This document shows, in pieces, positions 34,205-42,516 of a stretch of 64,000 nucleotides of DNA. The translations under genes and the position numbers were made by a program. The first letter of the stretch is position 1. The number at the start of each line of letters is the position of its first letter. Below the pieces are notes generated by a model. The model saw only the letters and a list, made by a program, of their open reading frames with translations. It had not been told where the DNA came from and ran no database searches. Origin of the DNA: Methanomassiliicoccales archaeon (GTDB lineage Archaea > Thermoplasmatota > Thermoplasmata > Methanomassiliicoccales > UBA472); assembly GCA_036504055.1 (NCBI GenBank), contig DASXVU010000033.1, forward strand, positions 1 to 64,000. The letters run 5' to 3'.

Positions 34205-36349
34205 GAACAGCATTCGCATCGTCGCGATGTCATACCCGAACGGCACCAGCAGCTCCGATGCTGCCCGCAGCGAGAGTTCCACATACTTCTCCGGGTCGTA
34301 TGTCTCATCGCCGTCCAGGAACTTCGCCACCTTGACCCGCTCCTCGCCGGCCAGCACGACATACTCGATCGCCTCCCCGGGCGGCACCGAGAAGCCGTTG
34401 CGCTTCATCTGCTGCAATGCCTCGAACGACTCATTGTGCTGCGTGTACTCCTCCAGCTCCTTGGAGACGCTCTTCCTTATCACCAGCTTGTCCAGGGGCA
34501 CGGAGCCGGAGCGCAGCGTCTCGACGTACCCGCCGACGATGTCCAGCACTTCCGGTATCGCTTCCCGGAACTCCCTTGAGTCCTTGCACTTGGCCAACCG
34601 GTCGAGCATCGCCTGCTGCAGCTCCCGCACGATGGTGGTGGTGTCATGCTTCCTCAGCGCGATGCCGCGGATCTTGACCTCGCCGCTCTCGAACACCCCG
34701 TAATAACGGTTCAGCGCTCCCACGCCGGTGGTGATGTTCGGCAGGAAGACGATCCAGTTGTAGATGCCGTCCAGCACCAGCGGTATCTTCTCGATCTTCT
34801 TCACGTCGGTGGCGAACGCCTCGGTGTCCCCGTCCCCCTGGAGCCAGAGCGAGTCCACGATGCCATGCAGAACGCGGAAGCCGCGCTGCTCCGCCAGTGC
34901 CGACGTCCGCAGCAGTATCTCCCTGCCAAAGGCGTTGATGGCCTCGTGGCACTCGATCCGCCCGAAGCGGGCGTTACGGTAGCCGGTGTATCCGAAGCAG
35001 GTCACCAGCAGCCATTTCAGCGCCTTGGCCAGGGAATCGTACTTCTTGGCATTCCGGGACCCGCTCTTGGCCAGTTTCTTCAGCGCCAGCCGGCGGTGGA
35101 CGATCGGGCCGAGCACCCGCGGAAGCAGCCCCGGCCCCCTCTCGCATATGCGGTAGCCTATCTCCGGGACGATCAGCCTGGAATCGGGGCAGCAGTCGCA
35201 CTGCAGCGTCTCCGGGGAGATGTTGTGGACCACCATGATGCTGGGATAGAGCGATGCGAAATCGAACTCCGCCACCCGGTCGTGGATGCCCACCTTCGGC
35301 TCGTAGATGAAACCGCCCCGGTCCGATACGATCAGCTCGCCGGCGGTCTTGAAGTTCTCCGGCAGGTTCTTCTTCCAGAGCACCAGCGTCCCGCATCGCA
35401 CCGCCTCGTTCACCTGCATCGAGCTGATCGCCGTGCCGGGTGAGAGCCGGGACATCTCCTGCAGGGATATCCGGGACATCCTGGTCATGTCGATCAGCCC
35501 GTAAAGTCCGCCCTCCTCGAAGGTGAACGAGCTGTCGGCGTCGATGTGTATCCGTCCGCGCAGCTTCTGCGCCGGCGGCTTGTAGACGATGCGGCCGTAG
35601 GTGAAGTAGCTCTTGCCCTTGGCGTTCCGCACTCCCTTCTCACGGCCGAGGTCGAACTCCATTCCCAGCTTCTCCGCCCGGTGCGAGAGGTAGGGCAGGT
35701 AGAAGCTGTCGCCGTTCTGCGTCAGGATGATGTCCGGGTCCTTACGGCGGACCAGCTCCAGGACGCCTTGGAGCACGTCCTCCTCAGTGCCGTCGACCTC
35801 ATCCCCGCCCAGTGAGGCGGAGCGCAGAGGGTCCTCATAGGTCGGGATGTGGTTCCGGGCGTTGACCTTGATGTCCAGGCGCATGACCTTCAGGTTCGGT
35901 ATGGGATAGTCCAGCCGGTAGGGCTGGTCCAGGTGATGGTACCGCTCGCCGGTGTCCAGCAGGCCCATGGGGAATATTCCGTGCGCCAGATAGTATCGGT
36001 GGTCCATGCGGAAGTCGACGTTGAAAAGTCTGTAGTCCCGGTACAGGCCCCAGCGGTCTATCATCTTGGCCGTAGGCATAAGCGAAAGGTAGCAGTCCGG
36101 CACGATCTTCACCACGTCCCGTTTCTTCTCCCCGAGCCAGGTCCGGTGCTTCTCCACCGTCTGCTCGCCGATGCCGGCGATGCTCAGGCCGGAGCGCAGC
36201 TCGGCCAGCTTCCCCTCCGGGGCCCATACGTAGAACGCCGGGCGGAACTTCCTGTCCACGATCTTCCGGACGCCCTTGGCCGTCCACAGCCACAGGACCA
36301 TCGAATCGTCCTTGGTGTCGGCATAGCAGTCGATGATCCAGCCCCTCAT
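33980..36349 (-). CDS. polB2: PolB2-type family B DNA polymerase, exonuclease-dead
   Basis: A 789-residue family B polymerase homologue of the PolB2 group. Motif A is intact (DFASLYPSI, Asp363) and motif B is recognisable (Lys445, CFGYTGY). Motif C reads GIVDS (496-500) instead of GDTDS: the first Asp is lost, the second (Asp499) kept. The exonuclease site is destroyed: DIK (159-161) replaces DIE, and the exo II Asp is Tyr217. The HIDADSSFTFEEGGLYGLID segment is typical of PolB2. The last 75 residues are acidic, apparently disordered, and antisense to another gene. Related crenarchaeal enzymes retain weak, lesion-bypass synthesis. ATGA overlap with the gene before it. Confidence 0.88.
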   Translation of the reverse strand: MRGWIIDCYADTKDDSMVLWLWTAKGVRKIVDRKFRPAFYVWAPEGKLAELRSGLSIAGIGEQTVEKHRTWLGEKKRDVVKIVPDCYLSLMPTAKMIDRWGLYRDYRLFNVDFRMDHRYYLAHGIFPMGLLDTGERYHHLDQPYRLDYPIPNLKVMRLDIKVNARNHIPTYEDPLRSASLGGDEVDGTEEDVLQGVLELVRRKDPDIILTQNGDSFYLPYLSHRAEKLGMEFDLGREKGVRNAKGKSYFTYGRIVYKPPAQKLRGRIHIDADSSFTFEEGGLYGLIDMTRMSRISLQEMSRLSPGTAISSMQVNEAVRCGTLVLWKKNLPENFKTAGELIVSDRGGFIYEPKVGIHDRVAEFDFASLYPSIMVVHNISPETLQCDCCPDSRLIVPEIGYRICERGPGLLPRVLGPIVHRRLALKKLAKSGSRNAKKYDSLAKALKWLLVTCFGYTGYRNARFGRIECHEAINAFGREILLRTSALAEQRGFRVLHGIVDSLWLQGDGDTEAFATDVKKIEKIPLVLDGIYNWIVFLPNITTGVGALNRYYGVFESGEVKIRGIALRKHDTTTIVRELQQAMLDRLAKCKDSREFREAIPEVLDIVGGYVETLRSGSVPLDKLVIRKSVSKELEEYTQHNESFEALQQMKRNGFSVPPGEAIEYVVLAGEERVKVAKFLDGDETYDPEKYVELSLRAASELLVPFGYDIATMRMLFSNEEEQGAARDTGATDPPRPVGIAPAELERYETEPAVDHADLFTGQTVQEYVAEGAEGGEEQYLPFAGESGDDG

Positions 36350-36597
36350 CGGACATCGCCCTTGCGCAGCGCCAGGATCTCCTTCTCCTGCTCCAGCAGT
36401 ATCGACAGGATGGCGCTCTCGAAGGGGTCGGTGAACGCGGCGTACGTCGCGGCGGAGGCGTGCATCCGCACCCGGTTGCAGATCGAGTCGAAGGCCACCT
36501 TATCGTCCTGCGGCAACGCCCGCCGGTAATCGGACCAGCTGTTGATCATGCCCTCCGCGTTCATGCGGTAGGTCGGCACCGTCCGCCCCGTGGTCAC
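36346..36597 (-). CDS. small helical protein of the polB2 operon
   Basis: An 83-residue product if the GTG at 36597 is used (GTGA overlap with the preceding stop); the neighbouring GTG at 36600 or the ATG at 36564 (72 residues) are alternatives. GGGAGG lies just upstream. The sequence is largely helical, with a conserved-looking core (DSICNRVRMHASAATYAAF) and an acidic C-terminal helix ending EKEILALRKGDVR. Its stop overlaps the polB2 start, so its synthesis is coupled to the polymerase. No family recognised; a polymerase accessory subunit is inferred from position. Confidence 0.65.
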   Translation of the reverse strand: MTTGRTVPTYRMNAEGMINSWSDYRRALPQDDKVAFDSICNRVRMHASAATYAAFTDPFESAILSILLEQEKEILALRKGDVR

Positions 36598-37340
36598 CAC
36601 CTCCCGAACTCGTCCAACGTCGTCTGGTTGCGAGGCACCGGACGGTACAGGGTGCCAGTGTTCTCCTTCGGCAGCATGATGCGCAGCGCCTTCCCGTAGG
36701 TCTCGATGCGCACCACCCGGTCCACGCCGTCGTACAGCAACGGTCTTAGGCCCTTGCGGTAGAACATCTTGGCCAGGCCGAAGTTGGTGATGACCGTGAT
36801 AAGGTCGTGCCTTTCCGTGAGCTCCCGCAACTTTTCCATCGATCTGCGCATCAGCTGGAACGACTCGGACCATTCCATGTCCTTGTCCTGGAACAGGTCC
36901 GGGAAGCACGATATGACCACCATGCCGGTGCGGATGCGCTGCACCTCCTTCTCCAGCATGTCCTCGATCAGGGTGGACAGCTGGTAGGCGGTGAAAGCGC
37001 GTGATATCGTCACCGAGGAGAGCACATCGTCCGATGACAGACGGAAACGCTTGCACACCGCGGTCAGCTCGAACGGGTTGGCGGAGTTCCCCCCATCCAC
37101 CCATATCACCTCATCGTGGTTCTCGCTGACGGCGTTGACCGACATCATATTGACCATGCCGAAGACGATCCGGTCGGCGCTGTCGATCAGCGTCATGGTC
37201 CTCGGCCGAAGCCCGCCTATCAGCGCGTCGATCGGCGGTACATAGGTGCGCACCGACCGTTCGGTGCGGTCGGCATAGGGCGTGTCATGCGAAATGCCGA
37301 TGTTGGCATATTCCCTCGGATCTGTCGTGCTTAGTTCCAT
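36594..37340 (-). CDS. RadA/RecA-fold protein with degenerate P-loop and C-terminal PIP box
   Basis: A 248-residue RecA-superfamily protein. The RadA-like layout is preserved (IDALIGGL near 37-44, VIWVDGGNSANPFEL, then SRAFTAYQLSTLIEDM), but the Walker A loop reads DSADRIVFGM with no GKT, so it should not hydrolyse ATP normally. The C-terminus has QTTLDEF (239-245), matching the PCNA-interacting QxxLxxF pattern. It is the first gene of a coupled operon with the small helical protein and PolB2, suggesting that it recruits the polymerase to the sliding clamp. Confidence 0.8.
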   Translation of the reverse strand: MELSTTDPREYANIGISHDTPYADRTERSVRTYVPPIDALIGGLRPRTMTLIDSADRIVFGMVNMMSVNAVSENHDEVIWVDGGNSANPFELTAVCKRFRLSSDDVLSSVTISRAFTAYQLSTLIEDMLEKEVQRIRTGMVVISCFPDLFQDKDMEWSESFQLMRRSMEKLRELTERHDLITVITNFGLAKMFYRKGLRPLLYDGVDRVVRIETYGKALRIMLPKENTGTLYRPVPRNQTTLDEFGRW

Positions 37341-37479
37341 CGGCTCTCACTGTGTACCGTTTCCGTCTTCTGAATATAAAGGCGTGAAGGGGAGAGGTGA
37401 CCGAAAGTGTGGCCAGATGTCCGTCCAGCATTTGTCCTGCGGTATGGCTAGCTTATACCGTTGATTCGGAGCCCAAACC

Positions 37480-37487
37480 CTTATTAT
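37480..37487 (+). promoter_or_regulatory. TATA box of the catalase gene
   Basis: CTTATTAT lies about 25-30 nt before the ATG at 37511, so that start would be leaderless. The other in-frame ATG at 37502 is too close to the box. Confidence 0.5.
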
Positions 37488-37510
37488 CCGCATGGTGCAG
37501 AATGCAGGGC

Positions 37511-39610
37511 ATGACCCGCGCTTCAGGAAAACGCAAAAAGGAGAAAGTCCCGACGGCGGACTGGGACCCGCGACCGGCCGTAGGCGGCGAGCTGCATCAG
37601 ACCGCTGGCGGAGAGCACCCCGCGCTCACCACGAACCTGGGCGTCCCGATCTCAGATAACCAGAACTCGCTTCGGGCCAACCCCCGAGGCCCCACGCTGC
37701 TGGAGGACTTCGTCCTTCGCGACAAGATCATGCATTTCGACCATGAGCGCATCCCCGAGCGCATCGTTCATGCACGGGGGACCGGCGTGCATGGATTCTT
37801 CGAACTGACCTCCTCCCTGAGGAAATACACCACCGCCAAGGTGCTCACCGAGGTGGGCGAGAAGATCCCCGTGTTCGCCCGCTTCTCCACCGTCGCCGGC
37901 GGTGCGGGATCGGTGGACACGCCCCGCGACGTGCGCGGATTCGCGGTCAAGTTCTACACGAAGGAGGGCAACTGGGACCTGGTCGGCAACAATATTCCGG
38001 TATTCTTCATCCAGGACGCCATCAAGTTCCCTGACCTCATCCATTCGGTGAAAATGGAGCCGGACCGCGGCTTTCCCCAATCGGCGACCGCGCATGACAC
38101 GTTCTGGGACTTCATCTCGCTCACGCCCGAGTCGATGCACATGGTGATGTGGATCATGTCCGACCGCACGATACCGCGTTCCCTGCGGATGATGGAGGGC
38201 TTCGGCGTCCACAGCTTCCGTTTGATCGACGAGGGCGGGGAATCCACCTTCGTCAAGTTCCACTGGCGGCCCAAGCTGGGCCTGCAGTCCACGATCTGGG
38301 ACGAGACGGTCAAGATCAGCGGCGCCGACCAGGACTTCCACCGCCGAGATCTGTTCGAGGCCGTCACGACGGGCGCTTTCCCCGAGTGGGAGTTTGCGGT
38401 CCAGCTCTTCACGCAGGAGGACGCGGATAAGTTCCCGTTCGATCACCTGGACGCGACCAAGCTGATCCCCGAGGAACTGGTCCCCCTGAAGGTGATCGGC
38501 CGCATGGTGCTGGACCGCTGGCCGGACAACTTCTTCGCCGAGACAGAACAGGTCGCCTACTGCGCCGCCAACGTTGTGCCGGGCATCGATTTCTCGAACG
38601 ACCCGCTGCTGCAGGGCCGCCTCTTCTCCTATCTTGACACGCAGCTCTCGCGTCTAGGTTCGCCCAACTTCCACCAGATCCCGATCAACGCTCCCAAGTG
38701 TCCGCCCTCGAACCAACAGCGCGACGGGCACATGCAGATGGAACAGGCCAAGGGCCGGGTCGCCTACGAGCCCAACTCCCTGTCGGAGAGCTCGCCGCGC
38801 GAAACGTCGGCCAGGGGATTCCGCAGCGCTCGGGCTGCTGAGACCGGGGAGAAGGGCCGCATCCGGGCGGAGAGCTTCGCCGACCATTACAGCCAGGCAA
38901 GGCTGTTCTACCTGAGCCAGACCACCTACGAACAGGCGCACATCGCCTCCGCCCTGGTGTTCGAACTCTCCAAGGTCGAGCATGTCCATGTGCGGGGGGC
39001 GATGGTCGGCCACCTGCGGCATATCGACGAGAGCCTGGCCGAACGGGTCGCGGCCGGTCTCGGGCTCGAGAGGTTACCTGAAGCACCGAGGACCGCGGCC
39101 CCCGTGCAGGAGATGGAGCCTTCGCCGGCGCTGCGGACCATCGGCAACATGAAGGACACCCTCTCCGGGCGCAAGATCGGCATACTGGTCACCGATGGCT
39201 CGGACGGTGCGGTGATCAAGTCCATCGGGAAGGCGGCCGTTGATGCCGGCGCGAGCGTGAAGATCGTCGCCCCCAAGGCGGGCGGCGTGAGGCTGGCCAA
39301 CGGCCCGATGCTGGCGGTCGACGGACTACTGGCCGGTACGTCTTCCGTGCTGTTCGACGCCGTCGCGGTGATCCTCTCCGAAGAGGGAGCGAAGGACCTG
39401 TCGGGGGAGGGCGCCGCCATCGATTTCGTGCGGGATGCCTATGGCCACCTCAAGGCGATCGCCGTGGACCAGGGCGGACAGGCGCTCCTGAAGAGGGCGA
39501 ACGTGGGAAGGGATAAGGGCATCGTGGATGCCAAGGACGTGGATGCGTTCATCGCCCAGGCGAAGATCCGCCAATGGGACCGGGAGAGGACGGTTAGAAA
39601 GTTGGCCTGA
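37511..39610 (+). CDS. katE: large-subunit (HPII-type) catalase
   Basis: Breaks down hydrogen peroxide with haem. The 699-residue protein has the catalase core with the distal His motif [13 protein letters not shown] and the proximal haem-Tyr region [14 protein letters not shown] with FHQIPINAP. The final 110 residues form a DJ-1/PfpI-like domain ([21 protein letters not shown]), which marks the large clade. Codon use is strikingly rich in C-ending codons, and the family is chiefly bacterial, suggesting transfer. The open frame begins upstream at 37397, but homology does not. Confidence 0.94.
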   Translation: MTRASGKRKKEKVPTADWDPRPAVGGELHQTAGGEHPALTTNLGVPISDNQNSLRANPRGPTLLEDFVLRDKIMHFDHERIPERIVHARGTGVHGFFELTSSLRKYTTAKVLTEVGEKIPVFARFSTVAGGAGSVDTPRDVRGFAVKFYTKEGNWDLVGNNIPVFFIQDAIKFPDLIHSVKMEPDRGFPQSATAHDTFWDFISLTPESMHMVMWIMSDRTIPRSLRMMEGFGVHSFRLIDEGGESTFVKFHWRPKLGLQSTIWDETVKISGADQDFHRRDLFEAVTTGAFPEWEFAVQLFTQEDADKFPFDHLDATKLIPEELVPLKVIGRMVLDRWPDNFFAETEQVAYCAANVVPGIDFSNDPLLQGRLFSYLDTQLSRLGSPNFHQIPINAPKCPPSNQQRDGHMQMEQAKGRVAYEPNSLSESSPRETSARGFRSARAAETGEKGRIRAESFADHYSQARLFYLSQTTYEQAHIASALVFELSKVEHVHVRGAMVGHLRHIDESLAERVAAGLGLERLPEAPRTAAPVQEMEPSPALRTIGNMKDTLSGRKIGILVTDGSDGAVIKSIGKAAVDAGASVKIVAPKAGGVRLANGPMLAVDGLLAGTSSVLFDAVAVILSEEGAKDLSGEGAAIDFVRDAYGHLKAIAVDQGGQALLKRANVGRDKGIVDAKDVDAFIAQAKIRQWDRERTVRKLA

Positions 39611-39624
39611 CCGACGACGGGATC

Positions 39625-39644
39625 ATAGGCCTGTTCCGGCCTAT
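39625..39644 (+). terminator. hairpin after katE
   Basis: ATAGGCC (39625-39631) and GGCCTAT (39638-39644) form a 7-bp stem with a 6-nt loop, 14 nt after the katE stop. An AT-rich tract follows. It could stabilise or end the transcript. Confidence 0.4.
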
Positions 39645-39669
39645 CAAATAATCAAAGTCGATTCTTACG

Positions 39670-39710
39670 TCGTCGGCTATTTTATGTAAAATAGTCCTTA
39701 TGACCGACGA
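39670..39710 (+). promoter_or_regulatory. nested inverted repeats at the ACT-protein promoter
   Basis: An inner palindrome CTATTTT/AAAATAG (39677-39683, 39688-39694) covers the TATA box TTTTATGTA, and outer arms TCGTCGG (39670-39676) and CCGACGA (39704-39710) end at the ATG. The message would be leaderless. The arrangement looks like an operator. Confidence 0.45.
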
Positions 39711-40087
39711 TGAGGCTGACGCTCAAGGTTCTGGACGTGACGCTGGCGATATGTCAGCTGGAGCCCGGTTCCGAGGTCGAGGAGTGGAGCGACGGTACCG
39801 GCATCTTCTCGGTGATGCGCACCGATGACGAGGTGACGGTCGTGTGCAGCGAAGACCTGGTGCCGGATGGCGCTACGTGCAGCAAGGGCTGGAAGTGCAT
39901 ACGGCTGATCGGCCATTTTGATTTCACCGAGGTCGGCATACTATCACAGCTGGCGCTGCCATTGGCCGGAGCCAACATTCCGATCTTTGCCATGTCCACG
40001 TACGCCACCGATTACGTTCTGGTCAAGAAGCAGGACCTGCAAAGGGCGTCCGATGCGCTCCGCATGGCCGGGCACGACATACAGTGA
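39710..40087 (+). CDS. ACT-domain protein (COG3603-like)
   Basis: A 125-residue protein with two ACT-like halves, similar to the CASTOR/COG3603 group of amino-acid-binding proteins. The C-terminal half has the typical ALPLAGANIPIFAMSTYATDYVLVKKQDL pattern (residues about 82-110). The N-terminal half covers the WSDGTGIFSVMRTDDEVTVVCSE strand region. It probably senses an amino acid; its target is unknown. Start at 39710 fits the TATA spacing. Confidence 0.8.
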   Translation: MRLTLKVLDVTLAICQLEPGSEVEEWSDGTGIFSVMRTDDEVTVVCSEDLVPDGATCSKGWKCIRLIGHFDFTEVGILSQLALPLAGANIPIFAMSTYATDYVLVKKQDLQRASDALRMAGHDIQ

Positions 40088-40167
40088 TCGGACGAAAGTT
40101 CGTCGTCCAGCAGTTTCGGCACACCCGATGCAACCGGTAAATACTAGCGCGGCATTAGACGCGGCCA

Positions 40168-41181
40168 ATGGAAGGGGATGCACTAGAGGTCAGGCTTTGC
40201 CCGGGAGGTCAGGGTGTGGAGCTCCATATGGGCGGGACCAAGTTCTTCTTTGATCCCCGTAGCACCCCCGACGACGGCGTCCATTGCATCTCCCACGCCC
40301 ATTCGGACCACCTGCCCAGCGCCACCAAGAAGCTGGAAGGGCGGTCCATCGTCTGCTCGCCCATCACCGCGACGCTCGCCTCAAAAAGACTGAAGCGGCC
40401 GCTTGCCAAACCCATCGTCCCGTCCACCCATCCAGAGGTGGAAATGCTCAATGCCGGGCACATCGCCGGCTCCAACATGTTCCTGGTCCATGGGGAGAAG
40501 ACCGTACTCTACACGGGGGACATGAGCACCAGGGACCGTTTCGGAATGGAGGGGGCGAGACCGGTCAAGACTGACATATTGATCATCGAGTCCACCTACG
40601 GGGACCCGTCATACAGCTTCCCGGCCACCGACAGGATCGCCCGGGTCATCAAGGACTGGGTGGAGGACTCGATGTCCAGCGGTTATTCTACCGCCCTTTT
40701 CGCCTATCCGCTAGGGAAATCACAGGAGCTGATCAGGATGCTGAGCGATTTCGAACCGTTCATCGAGGGCAGCGTTCTGGACTGCACCCGCCACATCGAA
40801 TCGCACGGCGTGGAGTACTGTTATCGTCCTCTCGAACCTAACAGCGGATTCGACTCCCCCTGCGTGATGGTATGTTCCACCAACGCCAAGTACGGAATTA
40901 CCAGCAGGATGAAGCGCAGTCAGTTGAGGACCGCCGCCGTATCGGGATGGGCGACCAGCTCGTCCTTCAAGTACCAGATGGGAGTGGATGAGGCGTTCCC
41001 CTTCTCAGACCACGCCGATTTCGAGGAGCTGATCGAGTTCGTCAAGGGCTGCGACCCGGAGGTCGTCTACACTCATCACGGTTCCGCCGATACCCTTGCG
41101 GAGGAGATCAAACGGCGCCTTGGCATCGAGGCGAAATCGCTTTTGCCGCCCCCGAAACAGCGCCGCCTGGGGGACTTCTAA
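40168..41181 (+). CDS. metallo-beta-lactamase-fold RNA/DNA exonuclease
   Basis: A 337-residue MBL-fold nuclease of the mRNA 3'-end-processing/SNM1-like group (COG1236). The metal motif HAHSDHL is at residues 43-49. Further family points are AGHIAGSN (near 97-104), YTGDMSTRD (near 114-122), a middle beta-CASP-like segment, and FSDHADFEELIEF near 276-288. The C-terminus ends PKQRRLGDF, which matches a PCNA-interacting QxxLxxF motif (331-337). That suggests a role at DNA rather than only RNA. Confidence 0.82.
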   Translation: MEGDALEVRLCPGGQGVELHMGGTKFFFDPRSTPDDGVHCISHAHSDHLPSATKKLEGRSIVCSPITATLASKRLKRPLAKPIVPSTHPEVEMLNAGHIAGSNMFLVHGEKTVLYTGDMSTRDRFGMEGARPVKTDILIIESTYGDPSYSFPATDRIARVIKDWVEDSMSSGYSTALFAYPLGKSQELIRMLSDFEPFIEGSVLDCTRHIESHGVEYCYRPLEPNSGFDSPCVMVCSTNAKYGITSRMKRSQLRTAAVSGWATSSSFKYQMGVDEAFPFSDHADFEELIEFVKGCDPEVVYTHHGSADTLAEEIKRRLGIEAKSLLPPPKQRRLGDF

Positions 41182-41316
41182 CCCCCAGTCATCCGGCCGA
41201 CCGTTATTGATAGCGACAAGATGGGGAGCTGGTCTCAATATCGGTATTGACAACTGTCTAGCAACGCTGATAAACACTGACCCTCCTAGAGATAAATAAT
41301 AAAGAGGATATTGAAA

Positions 41317-41538
41317 ATGAGCGAGACCAGCTATAGGTCCAGCAGGGACAGGTCGTTCGATGATCTGGAATCAGTCGTACAGAGCATCGATATCATTCCT
41401 TCGATGAGCCCCAAGTTGAGCCGCATCGGTTCTTCAAGGCCGCGGAGGGACCGTAACGACATATCGGTGGTGGAGATCGGTTTCCGTAACTTCCGCAAGG
41501 GACAGCTGAACTTCCGCGAGTACGACCTCTACGAGTGA
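41317..41538 (+). CDS. small Arg/Ser-rich protein of unknown function
   Basis: A 73-residue charged protein (MSETSYRSSRDRSF start, C-terminal FRNFRKGQLNFREYDLYE). A strong TATA-like GATAAATAA (41291-41299) lies about 22-26 nt before the ATG, suggesting a leaderless message, which supports it being expressed. No domain recognised. It is convergent with cbf5, with adjacent stop codons. Confidence 0.55.
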   Translation: MSETSYRSSRDRSFDDLESVVQSIDIIPSMSPKLSRIGSSRPRRDRNDISVVEIGFRNFRKGQLNFREYDLYE

Positions 41539-42516
41539 TCAGCACTGTTGCTTGACCCACATCTTCGGGTACGTCCCCGCCGACATGAACACCCGGTCTG
41601 ACCGGACCACATTCCCTTCCGCAGCCTTGAAGATGGATTCTGAATCCATCAGGGTGATCCCGAGCGCCACACCTTCTCCCTTTTGGGTGAACAACGCCAC
41701 CGTGGCCCCTTTTGACACTCCCGGGTCCAACCGGATTATGCCGGCGGCCGCCAGGTCCGCTCCGTGACAGATCGCGTCCACCGCGCTGTCCTTGATGATT
41801 ATCTTCGGCAATGGCTCCAGCAAGAGCTCGAACGGCATGACCATGGATTTCAGCTGGGAATCGTCCCGGTCCTCCTTCCAGGCCACGCAGGCATCCTTCA
41901 GTTCCTGCAGGGTGACGGAACCGTTCTCGGTCAGCGTGCCGGAACGGGTTCGTCTCAACGCTTCCATGTTGGCCCCGACACCCAGCGCTTCACCGATGTC
42001 GACCGCCAGCGTCCGGATGTAGGTGCCGGCATCGCATCCGACCCGGAACAGCACGTTCCGGCCTTCGATCTCGATCACGTTGATGTAATGGACCCGTCTA
42101 ATCCGCAGCTGCCTCTTGACGGCGGCGCGGACCGGCGGCGTCTGGTAGATGTTCCCGACGAAGGTGGCTATGACCGCCAGGGCCTTCTCCCTGGGGACGT
42201 CCTTGTGGAGCTTGACGTGGCACACGTACTCCTTGTCGGAACGCAGCACCAGATCGGTGGCGCGGGTGGCCTTGCCGAGGGCGATGGGCAGCACCCCGCT
42301 CACGTGGGGGTCCAGCGTCCCGCCGTGGCCGATCCGTTTTATGCCCAGTATGTCCCGTACCCAGGCGGTGACCTGGTGGGAGGTCGGGCCCTGGACCTTG
42401 TCCAGGTCGATGACGCCGGCGGACAGCAGCTCCTCTATGGTGCGCTCGGAAGGCGCCTTCCCGGCCTTGAGCGAGCGCGGCGCCGCGTCCTTGATCAGCA
42501 TTTTTGAGGCTTCCAT
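41539..42516 (-). CDS. cbf5: Cbf5 tRNA/rRNA pseudouridine synthase
   Basis: Catalytic subunit of archaeal H/ACA RNPs; isomerises uridine in rRNA and tRNA. The 325-residue protein has the TruB fold with the catalytic-Asp motif GHGGTLDPHVSGVLPIALG (Asp near residue 84) and a C-terminal PUA domain (about 240-320). Last gene of the ribosomal superoperon; its 5' end overlaps the cmk gene by 22 bp. Confidence 0.95.
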   Translation of the reverse strand: MEASKMLIKDAAPRSLKAGKAPSERTIEELLSAGVIDLDKVQGPTSHQVTAWVRDILGIKRIGHGGTLDPHVSGVLPIALGKATRATDLVLRSDKEYVCHVKLHKDVPREKALAVIATFVGNIYQTPPVRAAVKRQLRIRRVHYINVIEIEGRNVLFRVGCDAGTYIRTLAVDIGEALGVGANMEALRRTRSGTLTENGSVTLQELKDACVAWKEDRDDSQLKSMVMPFELLLEPLPKIIIKDSAVDAICHGADLAAAGIIRLDPGVSKGATVALFTQKGEGVALGITLMDSESIFKAAEGNVVRSDRVFMSAGTYPKMWVKQQC

